This document shows, in pieces, positions 30,221 to 40,417 of a DNA stretch of 64,000 nt; the first letter of the stretch is position 1; each line of letters opens with the position of its first letter. Below the pieces are notes generated by a model that made no database searches, was not told the origin of the DNA, and saw only the letters and a program-made list of their open reading frames with translations. The DNA is from Gracilaria domingensis. Lineage: Eukaryota > Rhodophyta > Florideophyceae > Gracilariales > Gracilariaceae. The translations under genes were made by a program, and so were the position numbers. The DNA lies in contig VCMS01000295.1 in the NCBI GenBank assembly GCA_022539475.1, forward strand, positions 1 to 64,000. The letters run 5' to 3'.

Positions 30221-33200
30221 ATGGTCTACTACTGTACACATAAGAAGCGTGGGTGCCCCTTCGTTACTCGCCGAGGAGTCTTATCCCTTCAACAGCATGT
30301 CAACCATTGCCCGTTTCGTCTGAAAGCAGCGCTGGAAGACGACAATAGCCGGCCCATTCGGAGAAGCAAGCGTCTCAAGCTTTCCGCACCCGCGCCCGCA
30401 TCTTCCGAAACGGTCACTGCTCCTTGTCGCCTTCCCGAGCCTCCAGTGTCCGAGGACATCGTCGACCCCACTCCGTGCGCCCCTCCCATTCCGGACACTT
30501 CGCATTGTGTTTCTCCTTCCCCGGCTCCCGCGTCATTAGAGCGAGAACACGGAAGCAGTTCCCGCCCAGTGCCTTCTGAGGAGGCCCTCGGTGATTTGCA
30601 TATGGATTATCTCACAGTTTGTCTGGCTTCAGTAGCTTCCAACCTTGGTCATCGTGAGGCTGACGAGCTAATTGGGCTACTTCGGGACCCGCGATTCTCG
30701 CAAAAGCGATTCAACGAGACCATAACAAGTTCCAAGCGCTGTACAGAACTGAAGAAGGCCATTTTCGAACGATACGCCTCAAAGGACGGTTTCAATCGCA
30801 GAACTGTCTCGCCAGAAGGATGTAAGTTCAGCGCCACCCTCTACACGAGAGACCCCTTTCAGACACTTGTGAAACAGCTCCAGTTGGCTAACAACGAAAA
30901 CTCATTCTTCCACCCTATACCTCAGACCCACTCCACGAAAATATCTCACCCCATGTCCGGCTCTCTCGCAAGAGACGCCACCTCAAAACTTAAGGAAATG
31001 GTCATGGGCTCTTTGGATAGTAGAATAGTGTGGTACTCCCAAGAAATAAGTTACAGTGAATCTTTCGTAGGTCTTCTGCAGGTATACACCGATAAGTCTT
31101 CAACAACTCTAAAGCAAACATCGGTTACCGCCTATCCTCTTCACCTCATATTTCTCAACTTCTCCGACCAGCTTCGCCGTAAGTGTATCCGTGATGACCT
31201 CACAGTAGTGGCATACTTCCCTACCACACTGATCGAGGTTTCCGCATCTGAAGCAGACGCAATGCCATTTGTTTCTAGCAAGTCTCTACGCGAGTCCAGG
31301 ATGCAAATCCTTCAAGAATCTCTTCGTCAAGTCCTGGAGCCCATTCTAAATCTCACGCAGAAAGGTTTTCAGTTCATCGGGGAAGACAAACTAAGTCGAG
31401 TGTGCCATCCTCTGCTTGCAAGTTATTGTGCGGATATTCCTGAGGCTAAGGACATTCTGTCCATTCTTCATGGGACCAAAACGGAAAGCCCGTGTCATAG
31501 ATGCAAAGCCCCTCGCTCATTTTTATGCAGTCCTATTCCCACCTCATTCAACGGACGTTCTCAAAAGCACACGAAACGCATCCGAAAGACATACACAGCT
31601 ATCTTGCAACATGCACAAAAAGACGAGGCGGAAAGACGTCCACGTCGTGCGAGGGAGAGGAGATCTCAAGCGGATACTCTGATGCGTTCAAATTCCATAT
31701 CTCTCATTCCTTCGTTCCTCGAAACTTCCGTAAGCCTTGGAATGATCCCGGGATTGTCTCCATACAGTCTGTTCTCATTCGAACCATTACACAACTTGCA
31801 TCTCGGCATCTCAAAGTTGATAAAAACGGCCACAATCGAGAGACTGCAGTCAGACACCCTGTGCACCACAATAGGAACATCTGCATCGCGTTCATTTCGA
31901 ACGATACGCACCCAACTCCTCAACCATGCAAACGCAATTCTAGCTGCCATAGAACGCGATTCTCCTGCCAAAGGTTTACATATCGATTTCTCCACGCAGG
32001 AGAAAGGCAAATCTTTGAATGGTATCTTCACGAAAGACGGTCTCCGTGGAATGCTGGAGGCCAAAAACTACAAAGCACTTGACATGGTCTTTCCCTTCAT
32101 AGGAGCATTCTTTGACATATGCTGTGGAGAACAGGACGTTGCCCCAATCACAACCGTTTTCTCTCAGTAGTCGGACTTGCTCTCGACCTTATTCAGATAC
32201 AATCGTGACCCGTATTGGACTGAAAGCTCTCTCCTGTGTCTTAGTTCGGAGATTGAAGCCTTCAAGCGTTCCGCAACAAAGACTCTGGCGGATTTTCATC
32301 CCTCCAGACTGGGAACTCTGAAGTTTCATCTTCTCGATCATCTCGTGGACGATATTCGCCGTCTGGGAAGTATCAAGTACTACGACGCAGGCATATACGA
32401 ACATGCACACCTGCTATTTAAAAGACACTACAAAAAGACGTCCAGAAGAACAGCAACGGCTGTGGAGGAGACTATTCGCTCCATTGAGCACGGACATGTT
32501 AGAAAGCAATGGAATGGCAATACTCCTTACCAGCGTAATCCAGGTTTACCAGGAACTTCCACACAGCTTCCTCAGTTTGCAATGAGAGGGCGTTCTTTCA
32601 CTTTACGAGCTCTTCAACATTGTGTTTCAAGTATGTCCAGTTCAAAAACATGGACTGCTGTTAGAGAGATGTTCTCAAGTAGGGACACAAGGTCGATTCT
32701 TGATCAAATTGGTGAACAGGCCCTTCCTTCTTTCCTCAGTCTCGTGAAAGAAACACTGGATGAGCACTCTATTACATACTTCCCAGAAAAGACAAGGATA
32801 ACTCTGGTGAATTCGGCCCTCGTGAAAGGCGGTTTCGTTCCGACTCTTGAACACTTCGATTCGTCTTCTAAGGCACTTAAGCTGGGACGACCCAAATACC
32901 CCTTCATCCAACATGTCTTCGCTTCTCCAGCATTTGGTCCCAGTAGAAAGCCAAGGTTTTCCACTGTATTGGTAAGCGGAGAAGATTCAGAGACTTGGGT
33001 TGCCCAGGTAGTCGCTCTGATGTCGGCCACGTCGCGATTCGGAGCTATTGCAAAGGTCACGTATTGTGCCAAAAGTCGCGGATCAAGTGGGTGTGAAGCG
33101 CTAGTTTTCTCTAGTTTGATATATGTGCACGGCGTGTGCAGCGAAATCACTGCCGGAAGAGCCGGGAGGAGTGCTTTCGAAGGTCTCCGGAGGGTGCCAG

Positions 33201-33256
33201 AATGTGGCCAGAACGTGCCCGCGGGCGGGGGGGGGGGGGGGGGTCGGTCGTGTTAG
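30221..33256 (+). pseudogene. Plavaka/CACTA-like transposase gene with one in-frame TAG
   Basis: ATG 30221 begins an N-terminal zinc-finger-like segment (MVYYCTHKKRGCPFV...LQQHVNHCPFR), then a disordered Pro-rich region. The catalytic region has features of the Plavaka/CACTA transposases: IVWYSQEISYSESFVGLLQVYTDKSST, LVAYFPT-like strand, paired cysteines CHRCKAP, LFSFEPLHNLHLGISKLI, and downstream LKFHLLDHLVDDIRRLGSIKYYDAGIYEHAH. TAG at 32168-32170 interrupts the frame but the same frame remains open to 33254-33256, where it runs into the satellite. It is either dead by nonsense or relies on readthrough. Family assignment is from motifs only. Confidence 0.7.
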
Positions 33257-33720
33257 GGTAGCTACCCTAACACGACCGGACCCCCACGCCCGCGGGCACG
33301 TTTTGGACGATTTTTTGAAAAAGGTGCGCATTTTATGCCGTGGGCGGGGGGCGGTCGTTTTTTTTTTTGAAAAAATTTGCGATTTGTAAAAATTGTGCGA
33401 TTTTATGCCGCGGGCGGGAGGGGGGGGGCGGGTCGTGTTAGGTACCTACCCCTAACACGGACCGGACGCACCCCCCGCCCGCGGGCCCACGTTTGGACAT
33501 TTTTGAAAAATGTGTGATTTTTATGCCGCGGGCGGGGGCGGGTCGGTCGCTGTAGGGTAGCTACCCTAACACGACCGGACCCCCCCGCCCCGCGGGCCAC
33601 GTTTGGACGATTTTTTTGAAAAATAGTGCGATTTTATAGCCGCCGGGCGGGGGGGTCCGGTCGTTTAGGGTAGGTACCCTAACACGACCGACCCCTCACC
33701 GCCGTCGCGGGGCCACGTTG
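33216..33720. repeat. G-rich palindromic satellite, about 113-bp period
   Basis: Four copies of a palindromic core (GTGTTAGGGTAGCTACCCTAACAC and variants) are centred near 33261, 33447, 33560 and 33673. Each is flanked by runs of G/CCCGCGGGC and the phrase CACGTTTTGGACGATTTTTTGAAAAA. The last two steps are 113 bp; the first is about 186 bp and contains a partial unit without the palindrome. The first copy has a run of about 17 G. It follows directly on the transposase gene. Confidence 0.88.
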
Positions 33721-34151
33721 CTGGCCACATTCCGGCGCCTTCCCGGGAATCTCCCAAAACACGCCGCCTGCAGTGATTTCGTGTTACAACCCGGACGGCC
33801 GCGGTACGTTGGCGCCCGCCTGTCCACGTGTATTTGCGGGAGTAGGCTCTACATGGAAGTGAATGAGTGTACTCTTGACTACTATGCAAAGCATTTGAAG
33901 ATCACGATTAGACAGCGCGACCATTGCTCACGTGAGTCATCATTGCGTGAACTCCACGACTCTAAAGCGTACAATCAGCGTGCGAGCGGCCACGGACAGG
34001 ACACGGACGAGACTGGCAGTGCGCTGGGAGGAGCTGCCGAAAGCGGGGGTGCCCAGCGTAAGTCGCCATTTAAAAGGCTCGCATCCGTTCTTGTATCGTC
34101 CAGAGCGAGCGTATTGTTGATATACACCTTTCACTGCAATAGCTGTTCAAC
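33721..34151. other. Intergenic, probable upstream region of 34152 gene
   Basis: No supported ORF. ATTTAAAAGG near 34068 could act as a TATA-like element about 80 bases upstream of the ATG at 34152; this is weak evidence. Confidence 0.35.
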
Positions 34152-35066
34152 ATGAAGCCAACTCGTGTTCGAAAGCGTACGCAAAGCGTGACTCCTCGCA
34201 CTCGGCGGAGCACTCGATTATTGCAAGGTGGAATGCGGGTTTCGCTGCAGATGGATATTGAGAATGAAGGAAAGGTGATAGTCGGGGAAGCGTTGTTGCA
34301 TGGAATTGGAAGTGTTCTACGCCGCGAGTTGCACGGGAAGCAATTGGACCCAGGTCTTGTGGTGGTTCATAATATTCTCATCAGTCGAAGCAGTCAGACG
34401 TTCTACCCTTACCGGGCGGAGGGCCTGGATCTTCCACAATATATCCAGGATCTCCGGACGGCCGCTCCTTGGGATGAGAAAATGATGGAACCGGTGGCAG
34501 CCAGCATTCCGGCCTCCAAGCGACGAACGGTGAGCGCTATGAGTGAAGCGATGACGCCGACAAGCCGCACGGAGCCAATTCGAAGTTCATCAACACCGAG
34601 AGGTAGCGCATCAGTAGCACCTCCGCGGGCCGGTCCATCGTCTGTTGCGAAGCGGACTAAGGAGACAATATCATCCCCAGCTACGAAGCGGACAGGTCAA
34701 ACAAAGTCTATCTCCGCTACGGAGCCCACTGCGTCGAAAAGGGCATCTGCTGCAATGAATCAGACCGTCGACACAAGGGGATCTTCTGCGTCGAAACAGA
34801 CGGTTCAGCAGGGGACGGCTGTGCAAGAGGAGGAAGATGAGATCATGAAAGGTCCCCTTCCAGACGCGGATGCGCAATCCGCACAAGGAGCTGGTCCATC
34901 TGTACCCCAAACTGCACCAGAAACTGCGGAGCAGCAGGACGATGACGTTTTGTTTCTGTCCGCAAGAATGGCACGTTCAAGTGTTCTGGCGAGCGGTCTG
35001 GAACACAAGGGACACCTACTCGGAGCAAGACGTACAGACGAATTCGTCAGAAGGTACCAAAGGTGA
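34152..35066 (+). CDS. Unrecognised basic/disordered protein upstream of ParB-like ORF
   Basis: ATG 34152 (MKPTRVRKRTQSVTPRTRRSTRLL) opens 304 residues. A globular-looking segment of about 90 residues (MRVSLQMDIENEGKVIVGEALLHG to LPQYIQDLRTAAPWDEKM) is followed by a long Ser/Thr/Ala/Gln-rich linker and an acidic patch (QEEEDEIMKGPL). It ends FVRRYQR at TGA 35064-35066. The next frame begins right there and encodes a ParB-like domain, so the two may be one protein split by a one-base break. I cannot name the N-terminal domain. Confidence 0.55.
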   Translation: MKPTRVRKRTQSVTPRTRRSTRLLQGGMRVSLQMDIENEGKVIVGEALLHGIGSVLRRELHGKQLDPGLVVVHNILISRSSQTFYPYRAEGLDLPQYIQDLRTAAPWDEKMMEPVAASIPASKRRTVSAMSEAMTPTSRTEPIRSSSTPRGSASVAPPRAGPSSVAKRTKETISSPATKRTGQTKSISATEPTASKRASAAMNQTVDTRGSSASKQTVQQGTAVQEEEDEIMKGPLPDADAQSAQGAGPSVPQTAPETAEQQDDDVLFLSARMARSSVLASGLEHKGHLLGARRTDEFVRRYQR

Positions 35067-35650
35067 ACCTCAATCACTACCGGATGGTTTTTGTTACTGT
35101 TAACATCACTCTGGTGGACACTCCGCCCAATTTACTCCGTGGAGTAAGTAAACGCCACGTTGAAGCCCTTGTGAAGAGTATGGAGGAGCGGGGGATATTG
35201 CAGTCGATGGGTTCTCCAGTGGTGGCCTTACAAGATGCTACTACGGGAGAGAGGGATGCTGACAAGGGACGCCTAACGAAGAAGTGCTTCATTGTAGATG
35301 GTTTGCATCGTCTGAAAGCTATACAATATTTGGCAGCGACTGGTGCACAGAAGTGGAAGCGATTAGCCAGGTTTTGGCGTTGCAATCTGCTGATACGAAG
35401 AGATGGGAGGCCCATTGGGATGAAGAAATTGTTATGTGTTGCTTCGTACCTCAATGAGTCGACGAGTACCATGCGAAGGATGATGTTTGCAGACAAGATA
35501 CACTCTATAGTTAGTGTGGTCGCCATTCTAATTGAAGATGTTGAGGGGGTGACGCCGGCAGACGTGGATCCTGCAGAAGTGACAGAAGTGTTGAAGGAGA
35601 GCCAACTGATTGGGACTGTGCAATTCGCAATGGAACATGTAGCGTCCTAA
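35063..35650 (+). CDS. ParB/sulfiredoxin-fold domain protein
   Basis: The frame opens at GTG 35063 or ATG 35084 and encodes about 190 residues. The segment NLLRGVSKRHVEALVKSMEERGIL followed by CFIVDGLHRLKAIQYLAATG is the typical ParB N-terminal-like pattern: a helix choosing arguments, then a (D/N)GxHR loop. Here the loop is DGLHR. Such domains bind or hydrolyse nucleotide in ParB, Srx and many mobile-element proteins. A helical C-terminal part follows. It overlaps the end of the upstream gene by four bases, which suggests a single fused gene with a frame break. Confidence 0.6.
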   Translation: MNLNHYRMVFVTVNITLVDTPPNLLRGVSKRHVEALVKSMEERGILQSMGSPVVALQDATTGERDADKGRLTKKCFIVDGLHRLKAIQYLAATGAQKWKRLARFWRCNLLIRRDGRPIGMKKLLCVASYLNESTSTMRRMMFADKIHSIVSVVAILIEDVEGVTPADVDPAEVTEVLKESQLIGTVQFAMEHVAS

Positions 35651-35690
35651 CATTTCTGAAACTGCACTTAAGGTTGCTTTTAAGAGAAGT

Positions 35691-36599
35691 ATGAAACTGA
35701 GAAGTCTATACAGCTGTCTATGCGGTACTTGTGGCAGTATGGTAACTGTATCAGGAAAAATGGCAGAGGAACAGAGAGACTTGGCCGAAATTTCACCCAA
35801 TACCTTGTCTAAGTTCATATATGCCAATGGTTACGGTATATTAAGTTCCGTTGATGGAACGTTGAGAAGAGAAGGAGAGTCAATTCCAGAAGAAGTTGTG
35901 AAGTGTATGAAGTTCATTGACGAACGTGTTGGTTTCGGACTTGTCACAGGGGGTGATGTGGGCGACGTGGAGGGGAAAATGGAAGGACTCGGAGACTATA
36001 AGTTTGGTGTCTCGGCGAATCATGGAGCTTTCCTGCGTTTCTCTGACGAGAGGGAAATTAAGGGTGCATTCAATGATCACACCCTTGACCACACTGTTGA
36101 CGGACTACTGTTCCTGGCAAGGGATTTGAATAGGAGGCATGGTATTGTGAATGATGATGAGAAGGGGTTCGTGGAGACCAGAAGTGATAGTGGCCTTCCC
36201 AATTTCGTGTACAAGAAACTGTGGCAGTGCAGAGAAGAAGTGGATTCTGCTATTGGGGACCTGTTGCAGAAGATGGATGCGTTTGTTATCTATCCCGGCG
36301 ATAAAAGTTGCGAAATTGTGGACAAGCGATACACAAAAGGAAGCGGAGGAGCAAATCTTGTGGATAATGAACCGAGATTTATTGATACGGATGACGTCGT
36401 GACGTTCGGAAGTGCTTTGAGCGACGGGCCGTTGCATGAGGTAGGCGTGTACGGCGTTCACGTCAAAGAAGATTGTATCCCGGGTGGAGTACACAACCTG
36501 TTCGAAAGCGTGGAGGATGTACATTCGACAATTATGCTGGTGGCTCTGTTGTACGGCTACGAGGAAAAGCAGCACGATAAAAACCACCATGAATCATGA
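35691..36599 (+). CDS. HAD-superfamily phosphatase paralogue lacking the catalytic nucleophile
   Basis: ATG 35691, or the internal ATG 35761 where similarity to the neighbour begins (MAEEQRDLAEISPNTLSKF). HAD enzymes use the first Asp of a DxDGT motif as nucleophile; here the motif is SSVDGTL, so the nucleophile is Ser. Motif II is LVTGGD in place of ATGRD, and motif IV is GSALSDGP in place of GNASNDGP. A cap region and the C-terminal SVEDVHSTIMLVALLYGY are preserved. The frame is intact over 302 residues, so it may be a pseudoenzyme. It faces its paralogue tail to tail. Confidence 0.72.
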   Translation: MKLRSLYSCLCGTCGSMVTVSGKMAEEQRDLAEISPNTLSKFIYANGYGILSSVDGTLRREGESIPEEVVKCMKFIDERVGFGLVTGGDVGDVEGKMEGLGDYKFGVSANHGAFLRFSDEREIKGAFNDHTLDHTVDGLLFLARDLNRRHGIVNDDEKGFVETRSDSGLPNFVYKKLWQCREEVDSAIGDLLQKMDAFVIYPGDKSCEIVDKRYTKGSGGANLVDNEPRFIDTDDVVTFGSALSDGPLHEVGVYGVHVKEDCIPGGVHNLFESVEDVHSTIMLVALLYGYEEKQHDKNHHES

Positions 36600-36658
36600 A
36601 TCATAAAAGGGTATTGAGATATATACGACACTTTTATTACTAAGATCTCATATCCTAG

Positions 36659-37531
36659 CTAAGTATTACAGGCATCGTAGCACTTGAAACAAATTCCAAG
36701 AGCATTTCTAAACCATTGACACTTGCATTTTCTGTACCCGTACAGTTCTGCCACCCTTCTGATGGTCTCATGCACGTCCTCCACCCCATCAACAAGATAT
36801 GTTACCCCTGCTGGATGGTCGTCTCCCTTCACATGAACTGCCAGGGTTGCCATTTCATAAAGAGGGCCATCATTGGAAGCATTCCCGAAAGCAACGATTA
36901 AATGTGTGTCGAACTGGGGGTCGTTTTCAACCAAGGCTAGCGCCCCAGTGTTTTTCGTGAAACGAATGTCCCCTATGTCACAGTTTTCATCCTGAGGGTA
37001 CGCAACCAGGTTCGGAAAGTATGTCAACACTTTTGAAATACCGGAGTTAACTTCTGTTTTCTACTTCGACAGTCCATTGTACGTGAAGTTAGGGAGTCCA
37101 CTGTCTTTTCTAGTGCTCACAACTGCTTGTTGACGCTCTTCGTGAAGTCCGTGCGGTTCATTTAAGGAGAGTACAAGTCTCTCAAGTTCGGCTGCACATC
37201 TTTCGTAGCCTTCCCTGTCAAGGTCCTCATCAATTTCGGTACCATTGGATAATCTCACCCGTGCGCCTTGGTTTCCAGAGATGCCAAAAGTGTAGCCACC
37301 CAGGTGCTCCATGAAACTCTCGGCATCCTCTATATCTCGCCCAGTAGCAATTCCGAAACCAACGGGTGCGTTGATGTACTTCATGCATTTGACTGTTTCG
37401 GCCGGAATGTTCTCCCCAGCTCTTTTCAGAGTACCGTCAATATCACTAATCACGGCGTAGCCATTTTCGAATATTTCGTTAGCCAGCTGCTGAGGAGTTA
37501 CTTCTTGGGCTCTAACTTCTGAGTTATACAT
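36659..37531 (-). pseudogene. HAD-superfamily phosphatase (Cof-like) with one in-frame TAG
   Basis: ATG 37531 (MYNSEVRAQEV). Motif I ISDIDGTLKRAG has both Asp residues; motif II is GIATGRD; SGNQGARV and DSGLPNF follow; motif IV is AFGNASNDGPLYEM. This is the catalytic set of Cof-type HAD phosphatases acting on small phosphorylated metabolites; the substrate is not predictable. TAG at 37061-37063 interrupts the cap domain, but the same frame continues (KTEVNSGISKV) to TAG 36659. So the copy with good active-site residues is broken, while the intact neighbour has lost them. Confidence 0.72.
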
Positions 37532-37609
37532 GTTTTGAAAGCTTTCGAAAGGGTTCGTTTTGCAAATGGGTGTGGGTATACGAATGAGAAGGATGTGATT
37601 GATGTTCAC

Positions 37610-38364
37610 AAGGTGTTTCGTAGTATAAAAATAGTCTAAGAACGACCATATACGGGTATTGTAGCACTGTTTTAAAACGTTACTACGACGAGAAGCTGTT
37701 GCATTGATTTGCAGTAAAGAAAGGATGATTTAGTCATAAATTATATGTACGGGTTCAAGTGGGTAAAGAAAACTATGAATATCTTCAACATGAGCTTAGA
37801 AATCAAGAAGAGTAAAACAACCTCCATTAAGGGCTGAAGCCCATAAAAGGTTTACTTTACTTTATACGGGTGACCCAAGTATTGCAAAGGCTTAGTTCTT
37901 CAGAAATATCACAATTTTGTACTTGTTTTGTTAGTAGTATCGTGCACTTTAATGATGTGGAATGACCCTTTTCCATCTAGCAAAAACTTAGCCAGGTATT
38001 AGTGATAAGGGATGTAGGATTTCAAGGGGCATATTTGAACCACAGAAGGACGAACAATATAAGTAATGTAATAGGAACAGGTCATTTCGATAAAGCAACT
38101 CTTATGTTTGACTATCTCTAAAAGGTTTACAACACCGAAAAGTCATGTGTTCTAACCTCAAAGCTGGGGGAATGGGGAGGGGGATAACTTTTCCTTAACA
38201 ACGTTGACGTAGTTCGTATGAAAAGGAGCCGGGTCACGGCCTACGATGTTTCTTTCTTGGCGGGAAAGGTCGTAGAAGTACGCGTTTCTAAACTGAAAGT
38301 CGGAGAAAGAAGTAGGAAAGCCAACGAGAGTTTTCCCATATGCAAGAAATCGCCCAACGGTCTC
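37610..38364. other. Intergenic, nothing recognised
   Basis: AT-rich DNA without protein-like frames or clear repeats; GAAGCCCATAAAAGGTTTACTTTACTTTATACGG (about 37826-37865) is merely AT-rich. Confidence 0.5.
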
Positions 38365-39060
38365 TTACAGGTTGAAAGTAGTACCTGTCTTAAGCGAAAC
38401 TATCTTCAACAGCTCTTTCATTATTGTGAGCACAACCGTACTGTACTCCGTAGCGACTACGTCCATAGGAATGAAACTTCTTGAGGCCCCGACGATGTTG
38501 AACGATGATAGCCACACGAGCTTCTCATAATAGCTTACGAGAAATGTGTCTTCGTCGACAACCCCGCAAGTGAGACCCATAGACCTAAACCTGTCTGCAA
38601 CGTTGGAGGCCCACTTTCCTGTTGCGACAGTGAGACCATCCGGACTTTGAGGAGTGACACCATCCTGCGGAGCTGCGTTTCTTGAGGGGACACCAACGTA
38701 TAGGACAACTTTTGAACATTTGTCCACACCGAGCTTCGAAAGCAATGGTATGATGTCTCCATTCTGGAAGAAAACGAGATTCTCTCTGAGCGAATAAGGG
38801 CAAGCCTGAATTACGGTCTCCAGGGTGTTCGTTCTTCCGCAAACTAGTATCGGTACATCAGAAAGATGAGAGGTAGCAGCCATGCTGCAGAATTCGTGTG
38901 CGGAAATGACCGTATCTTCTTCGTTTGCCAGCATGGTACCTATACGTCCCCTTCCAACAATAACGGCCCGAGTCTTTCGGGTGGGAGATGAGGCCTGAGG
39001 GACGTCAGAGTATCTGGGACTCGGAGGCGGAGCCGGAGGCATGTCGGACTCGGAGTTCAT
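38365..39060 (-). CDS. Ketopantoate-reductase-like NAD(P)-binding protein
   Basis: ATG 39060 (MNSESDMPPAPPP) gives 231 residues. After a Pro/Ser-rich leader comes a Rossmann nucleotide-binding motif, AVIVGRGRIGTMLA (GxGxxG). Strands follow: ILVCGRTNTLETVI, LVFFQNGDI and KVVLYVGVPSRN. The C-terminal helical part YYEKLVWLSSFNIVGA resembles the EKL.WN/SS.N motif of ApbA/PanE reductases. The protein is shorter than bacterial PanE (about 300) because the C-terminal domain is cut down. The likely role is an NAD(P)H-dependent reductase or a related regulator; the substrate is unknown. Confidence 0.62.
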   Translation of the reverse strand: MNSESDMPPAPPPSPRYSDVPQASSPTRKTRAVIVGRGRIGTMLANEEDTVISAHEFCSMAATSHLSDVPILVCGRTNTLETVIQACPYSLRENLVFFQNGDIIPLLSKLGVDKCSKVVLYVGVPSRNAAPQDGVTPQSPDGLTVATGKWASNVADRFRSMGLTCGVVDEDTFLVSYYEKLVWLSSFNIVGASRSFIPMDVVATEYSTVVLTIMKELLKIVSLKTGTTFNL

Positions 39061-39461
39061 TGCAAGTGTTCGATTGTTTTTGTGTGACGATAAAAATGGA
39101 AGATGGGGCGGAGAACTGCTGGGGTAAAGAGTGATACTTAAGTACAAACGGTTGGGAAGCGCAGAACGGGAACATGGTTCACTTTGTGAAAGTGAGCGAA
39201 ATGTATGATATGTGATTGTACTGAATGAATGATAGGGCTTGTATGAGACGACAAGCCACAAAGTGTGATGATGTTTTATGAAAAGTAGGTGGAAGAGTAG
39301 AAAGTGTACAATGAATGAAACTGATTTCGAACCTGAGTTGTAAAGTAGTTGTAAAGTAAGAGTTACGGGGAGCTTGAATACAGGATGAAAGGAGCCATTT
39401 TGGCTTCATAAATGACGTGAACGGGTTCTATAGCTTCACTCGGATTGCCATAATGAAAAGG

Positions 39462-39778
39462 ATGGAGTTGGGTTGCGCCCGAATACGTCTATAAAGGTCG
39501 TAGAAGCACTTATGAAGGAATGAGTTGTAGACATGTTATTGTTGATGACGATGGAGCCAGGGTTTGGAGGACAGGCGTTTATGGAGGGTGTTCTTGATAA
39601 GGTGCGACCTGCAAGGGAGTTGTACCCAAGAATAGGGATACAGGTGGATGGGGGTATTGGACTGAGTACTGTGAAAAGAGTAGTGAAGGCCGATGCAAAC
39701 ATTTCAGTTGCAGGATCTGCCATCTTTGGCTCGAGTAACCCAGCTCATGTCATAGCTGGTTTTCGAAAGGTTGGTTAG
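39462..39778 (+). pseudogene. RPE: Ribulose-phosphate 3-epimerase, C-terminal fragment
   Basis: The enzyme interconverts ribulose-5-phosphate and xylulose-5-phosphate in the pentose phosphate and Calvin cycles. Only the C-terminal half is present: VGLRPNTSIKVVEALMKE, an in-frame TGA near 39508, then VVDMLLLMTMEPGFGGQAFM, IQVDGGIGLSTV and SVAGSAIFGSSNP. The family signature MTVEPGFGGQ and the phosphate-binding VDGG and VAGS loops are recognisable. The TIM-barrel N-terminus with its metal ligands is missing upstream, so this is a truncated copy ending at TAG 39776-39778. Confidence 0.8.
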
Positions 39779-39819
39779 AGATAGTAGCATAAATTTATTG
39801 TTTATTACATTGTTACCCT

Positions 39820-40198
39820 TACGTGTTATCATGACTATATTCTCCGTCTCCATTGGAGATGTATTTCTCTTGTATCACAACCGGTCAAGGATGTGAGAGA
39901 ACATCAATATATCCCCAGTGGATGCTGAGAGGGAGGATGAACTACTCTACGTGCTATCATTGTTACCCATCCGGTGTCGAGTGGTGACATATTCTTTTTT
40001 TGTCACAACCCACAAAGGATGTGACGGAAGAAGAACATGCCCCCAGTCGAGACAGAGGGTGAGCAACTCTAAGTACAATCACTAGTCCCTAGCTTGCCTC
40101 CACTGGCAATATCTTCCTGGTTTGCTATAACCATCGAGTGGGGTTATGGTGGAAGAGAAAAATATCTCCGGTCGAGGCGAGGTGGTTGGGGATTATGT
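39820..40198 (+). repeat. Three diverged tandem units (about 125 bp) with conserved hairpins
   Basis: Units start at about 39820, 39948 and 40070 with TACGTGTTATCA, TACGTGCTATCA and TAAGTACAATCA. Each contains a central hairpin: CACAACC...GGATGTG in units 1 and 2, and ATAACC...GGTTAT in unit 3, where paired bases changed on both sides. A second C-run/G-run stem follows (CCCCAGT...GAGGG). This looks like a structured RNA or repeat under pairing constraint, not a known RNA family that I recognise. Confidence 0.6.
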
Positions 40199-40417
40199 GA
40201 GCGCAAAAGAGGAGACAGAGATGTGGCTTTCAAATAGTGGAAGGTGCAAAGGTGTACAGTAGATGTTTTGGCGGGAAATGGATGAGGGAAACAGTGGCAA
40301 TCATGGTGCTGGATATAGCCCGTGTGGTTGGACAGTGGGGGTGGACAGCACAGTTTAGCTCGATTGCACTGTATCGCAGCGGCAACTTCGATCCAACTAC
40401 TACTTGTTCTTCTGAAG

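Noticed and set aside
33247-33690. Telomere-like TTAGGG motifs
   Set aside because: Only one TTAGGG per arm of a palindrome, not a tandem run, and embedded in a satellite unit; no evidence of interstitial telomere.
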